This document shows, piece by piece, positions 61,380-64,000 of a stretch of 64,000 nucleotides of DNA. The notes beneath the pieces are model-generated. The model had not been told where the DNA came from and searched no databases. It saw only the letters and a program-made list of their open reading frames with translations. The DNA is from Bradyrhizobium sp. Rc3b (GTDB lineage: Bacteria; Pseudomonadota; Alphaproteobacteria; Rhizobiales; Xanthobacteraceae). Within the stretch, counting starts at the first letter, position 1. Each line of letters opens with the position of its first letter. The translations under genes and the position numbers were made by a program. The DNA lies in NCBI RefSeq assembly GCF_900114915.1, contig NZ_FOUS01000002.1, forward strand, positions 496,001 through 560,000. The letters are read 5' to 3'.

Positions 61380-61546
61380 CGGCTGGTCTGGTCCGCTCGT
61401 ACGTCGAAGGTGCTCTAGCGAATCGGTGTTTGGCCGCTGCCCTAAAAGAGGGGCAGACGGCGTTCCCGGCAAGGCCGCAACCACGCAATCCCATGCTGCT
61501 TTTGTGACGGCTGTATAGCGGCGGGGGCCTCCGACGTCACCTCCAC

Positions 61547-62995
61547 CTAACCCTCTCCACGGCGGAATCTTGCCGGTGTGGCATTTTTCTCTGCCGGCGC
61601 GTTCGATTCGCCCCGGCGGGAGCCCTTGGCGGCAATCTCTGCGACCAATGTCGTCAGGCTGTTGACCGCATTCAGGGCCAGTCCGGCGTCACCGCCGGCA
61701 TCCCCGCCTCGGGCCGATTCGGGCAGCACGGCGCGCTTGAAGCCCAGCTTGACCGCCTCCTTGAGCCGGGCCGGGGTCTGCGCCACCGGCCGGATCACGC
61801 CAGAAAGTGAAATCTCGCCGAAATAGACCGCATCGGTGGGTAACTGCGCATTAACCAGGGAGGACACCAGCGCGGCCGCGGCGGCCATGTCGGCCGCGGG
61901 CTCGTGGATGCGCAGGCCTCCCGCCACGTTCAGATAGACGTCGTGGCCCGACAGCTTGACCCCGCAATGGGCCTCCAGCACCGCCAGCACCATCGAGAGC
62001 CGACTCTGATCCCAGCCTACCACCGCGCGCCGCGGCGTGCCGAGCGAGGTCGGCGCCACCAGCGCCTGCAATTCGACCAGGACGGGCCGCGTGCCCTCGA
62101 TTCCCGCGAACACTGCGGTGCCGGGCGTGCCGAGATCGCGCTCGGACAGGAACAGCTCGGAGGGATTGGTGACCTCGCGCAGGCCAAGGCCCGTCATCTC
62201 GAACACGCCGATCTCGTCGGTCGGGCCGAAACGGTTCTTCACGGCGCGCAGGATGCGGAATTGCTGCGAGCCTTCGCCCTCGAACGACAGCACGGCGTCG
62301 ACCATGTGCTCGACCACGCGGGGGCCGGCGATCTGGCCGTCCTTGGTGACATGGCCGACCAGGATGATGGCCGCACCGGTTTTCTTCGCAAAGCGGATCA
62401 GCGCCTGTGCCGAGGCGCGCACCTGCGTGACGGTGCCGGGCGCGGATTCCACCGTGTCGGTCCACATGGTCTGGATCGAATCGATCACGATCAGCCGCGG
62501 CACCGCGCCCTCCGACAGCGTCGAGACGATGTCCTCGACCGAGGTCTCGGCGGCGAGCTGCACCGGCGCATCCGACAGCCCCAGCCGTTCGGCGCGCAGC
62601 CGCACCTGCGCGACCGCCTCTTCGCCGGAGATGTAGACGATGCGGTGGCCGGCGCGTGCCATCATGCTGGTGGCCTGCGTCAGCAATGTCGACTTGCCGA
62701 TGCCGGGGTCGCCGCCGACCAGCAGCACCGAGCCGCGGACGAAGCCGCCGCCGGTGACGCGGTCGAGCTCGGTCATCCCGGAGGACAGGCGAGGCGCATC
62801 CTGGGTTTTCCCCGAGAGGCTCTCCAGCGCAAACGTTCGTCCCTTGCGCTTGGAGCGGATCGACACCGGCACGCTGCCGCTGGTGTCTTCTTCCGCGAGC
62901 GTATTCCACTCGCCGCAGGATTCGCACTTGCCCTGCCAGCGGTTATAGGCCGCGCCGCAGTTCTGGCAGACGAAGGAAAGGGTGTTCTTGGCCAT
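61547..62995 (-). CDS. radA: DNA repair protein RadA/Sms
   Basis: A 482-residue recombination helicase that drives branch migration. The zinc finger is FVCQNCGAAYNRWQGKCESCGEW. The RecA-like core has Walker A LLVGGDPGIGKSTLL, Walker B RLIVIDSIQTMW, and the RadA-specific KNRFGPTDEIGVFEM. The C-terminal Lon-like domain includes NVAGGLRIHEPAADMAAAAALVSS. The stop lies 167 bases before the cvpA start on the same strand. Confidence 0.95.
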   Translation of the reverse strand: MAKNTLSFVCQNCGAAYNRWQGKCESCGEWNTLAEEDTSGSVPVSIRSKRKGRTFALESLSGKTQDAPRLSSGMTELDRVTGGGFVRGSVLLVGGDPGIGKSTLLTQATSMMARAGHRIVYISGEEAVAQVRLRAERLGLSDAPVQLAAETSVEDIVSTLSEGAVPRLIVIDSIQTMWTDTVESAPGTVTQVRASAQALIRFAKKTGAAIILVGHVTKDGQIAGPRVVEHMVDAVLSFEGEGSQQFRILRAVKNRFGPTDEIGVFEMTGLGLREVTNPSELFLSERDLGTPGTAVFAGIEGTRPVLVELQALVAPTSLGTPRRAVVGWDQSRLSMVLAVLEAHCGVKLSGHDVYLNVAGGLRIHEPAADMAAAAALVSSLVNAQLPTDAVYFGEISLSGVIRPVAQTPARLKEAVKLGFKRAVLPESARGGDAGGDAGLALNAVNSLTTLVAEIAAKGSRRGESNAPAEKNATPARFRRGEG

Positions 62996-63011
62996 GGGGC
63001 GTCAATCGTGC

Positions 63012-63752
63012 TCAGGGAGATTGCGTCGCGTTCCATAGCATGGAGAGCCCGGCCGCGACCATGATCGCGTCCATCAGCAGGCGGAACACGTCCGGCTTCA
63101 GGTGCAGCACGAAGCGTTTTGCGATGAAGGCGCCCGACATCAGCGAGGCGCCCGCGATCAGCCCCTTCATGAAGACATCGCCGGTCAAGGCGCCGAAGCG
63201 CTCGAAGGTCACGGATTTCGCGAAGTAGAGGCCGAGCGAGGAGGCCGCCTCGGTGGCGAGGAAAGCGCCCTTGCTGAGTCCGTAGAACAGGAACAGCGGC
63301 ACGCTGAGCGGGCCGGTCGAGACCACGATGCCGGTGAGATAGCCGATCACGGCGCCGCCGACGGCGAGATGCCAAAGATTGGCCTTGAGGTCGTGCCGCG
63401 CCAGCCAGTGCCGCACCGGCACCATCGCGATCAGGAACATGCCGATGGCGAGATCCACCGCATGCGAAGGCAGCGCCAGCAGCGTCCGTGCGCCGAGCAC
63501 GGCCGCCGGAATGCCCGTGACCGAGTAGGCCGCACAGGCCCGCCAGTCGACCTCGCGCCACCAGGCCAGGATCCGCGAAAAGTTCGCCATCACGGACGCC
63601 ACCGCCATGATCGGCACCGCCTCCTTCGGCCCATAGGCGTAGACCAGCACCGGCATCAGCATGATCGACGAGCCGGTGCCGACGATGCCTGAGATGGTGC
63701 CGGCGACGAGGCCGACGGTGAGGACGAAGAGGAAGGCCAAAACGCTCTCCAC
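63012..63752 (-). CDS. TauE/SafE (TSUP) family transporter
   Basis: A 246-residue inner-membrane protein with eight hydrophobic segments. LTVGLVAGTISGIVGTGSSIMLMPVLVYAYGPKEAV is the N-terminal TSUP repeat with G-x-G-S-S, and LAVGGAVIGYLTGIVVSTGPLSVPLFLFYGL the second. The substrate is unknown. It is the second TSUP protein in this window (the first is at 36068). It lies 16 bases upstream of radA on the same strand. Confidence 0.88.
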   Translation of the reverse strand: MESVLAFLFVLTVGLVAGTISGIVGTGSSIMLMPVLVYAYGPKEAVPIMAVASVMANFSRILAWWREVDWRACAAYSVTGIPAAVLGARTLLALPSHAVDLAIGMFLIAMVPVRHWLARHDLKANLWHLAVGGAVIGYLTGIVVSTGPLSVPLFLFYGLSKGAFLATEAASSLGLYFAKSVTFERFGALTGDVFMKGLIAGASLMSGAFIAKRFVLHLKPDVFRLLMDAIMVAAGLSMLWNATQSP

Positions 63753-63797
63753 GAATCGGGAGAGTTTAGCCGCGGGCAGCGATATGGGCGATTCGTG

Positions 63798-64000
63798 CTA
63801 GGCGAGGGAACCTATTGCGCTGCGCATCGGCATGCCGGTCTGGGCGCCGGCTTTGAGGCATTTCAATGCGGCGGCTTCGCAGCTCACATCGAGCGCAATC
63901 TGCAGCGACACGCCTTCGCTCAGCATGGCCGCAAACGCGCCGACAAAGGTGTCGCCAGCGCCGGTCGTGTCCACCGGCGTGATGCGCGGGGCGGGCGCAC
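63798..64000 (-). CDS. PfkB-family carbohydrate kinase, C-terminal end (partial)
   Basis: The last 67 residues of a ribokinase-like sugar kinase, running off the window edge. VDTTGAGDTFVGAFAAMLSEGVSL is the PfkB signature 2, where the Asp of GAGDTF is the catalytic base and the loop forms the anion hole. Then AALKCLKAGAQTGMPMRSAIGSL completes the C-terminus, in line with ribokinases (A-S-x-x-G-A...P). The substrate cannot be told from this part. Confidence 0.88.
   Translation of the reverse strand, partial: APAPRITPVDTTGAGDTFVGAFAAMLSEGVSLQIALDVSCEAAALKCLKAGAQTGMPMRSAIGSLA

Overview
This looks like a chromosomal stretch from an alphaproteobacterium of the Bradyrhizobium / Nitrobacteraceae type. 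The DNA is GC-rich with strongly GC-biased third positions, the protein families are typical of Rhizobiales (MAPEG proteins, DUF47-Pit, Liv-type ABC sets, NnrU, CvpA-PurF), and rhizobial-style intergenic palindromes are scattered between genes. Most of the window is ordinary chromosome: purine synthesis (guaB, guaA, purF), translation and RNA enzymes (prfC, an rRNA m5C methyltransferase, der, csaA), DNA repair (radA), transporters and small regulators.

Layout. 0-11 kb: the end of an outer-membrane-like protein, a DHA2 exporter, guaB, an MDR oxidoreductase, a phosphoesterase, an RsmB-like methyltransferase and a cold-shock gene. 11-16 kb: guaA, followed directly by a compact AT-richer cassette of three coupled genes (HNH nuclease, unknown protein, mini nucleotidyltransferase) that looks horizontally acquired. 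16-30 kb: SRPBCC-ArsR pair with a palindromic operator, a degenerate peptide deformylase, MFS, LysR/SDR pair, ThDP enzyme, ClC channel with a striking upstream palindrome, serine hydrolase, and an ECF sigma factor coupled to a tiny membrane protein. 30-34 kb: RtcB RNA ligase and a Ro60-type TROVE protein, preceded by an array of four structured RNAs. 34-44 kb: GST, TauE/TetR, CsaA, PAS protein and a complete five-gene Liv-type ABC operon. 44-56 kb: DUF47-Pit phosphate uptake with a Pho box, a Gdx exporter behind a guanidine-II (mini-ykkC) riboswitch, prfC, acyl-CoA synthetase, TPR-lipoprotein-der. 55-64 kb: a second Liv-type binding protein, NHL propeller, SDR, orphan Imm8, purF-cvpA-radA, TauE and the end of a PfkB kinase.

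The most striking element is at 32.9-33.5 kb. Upstream of the Ro60-like gene, on its coding strand, lie four tandem RNA units. Each has an outer stem P1, an internal loop with TGGTGAA on the 5' side and GC-YY-GTTCC on the 3' side, a second stem P2 and a variable central module. P1 and P2 differ in sequence between units but keep their pairing. In two units the centre is a tRNA mimic in permuted order (T arm, closed acceptor hairpin, D arm), as in bacterial YrlA-type Y RNAs; in the other two it is reduced or replaced. With the neighbouring TROVE and RtcB genes this forms a multi-RNA Ro60 / RNA-repair locus. The second notable element is the HNH-unknown-nucleotidyltransferase cassette behind guaA, a candidate defence module.
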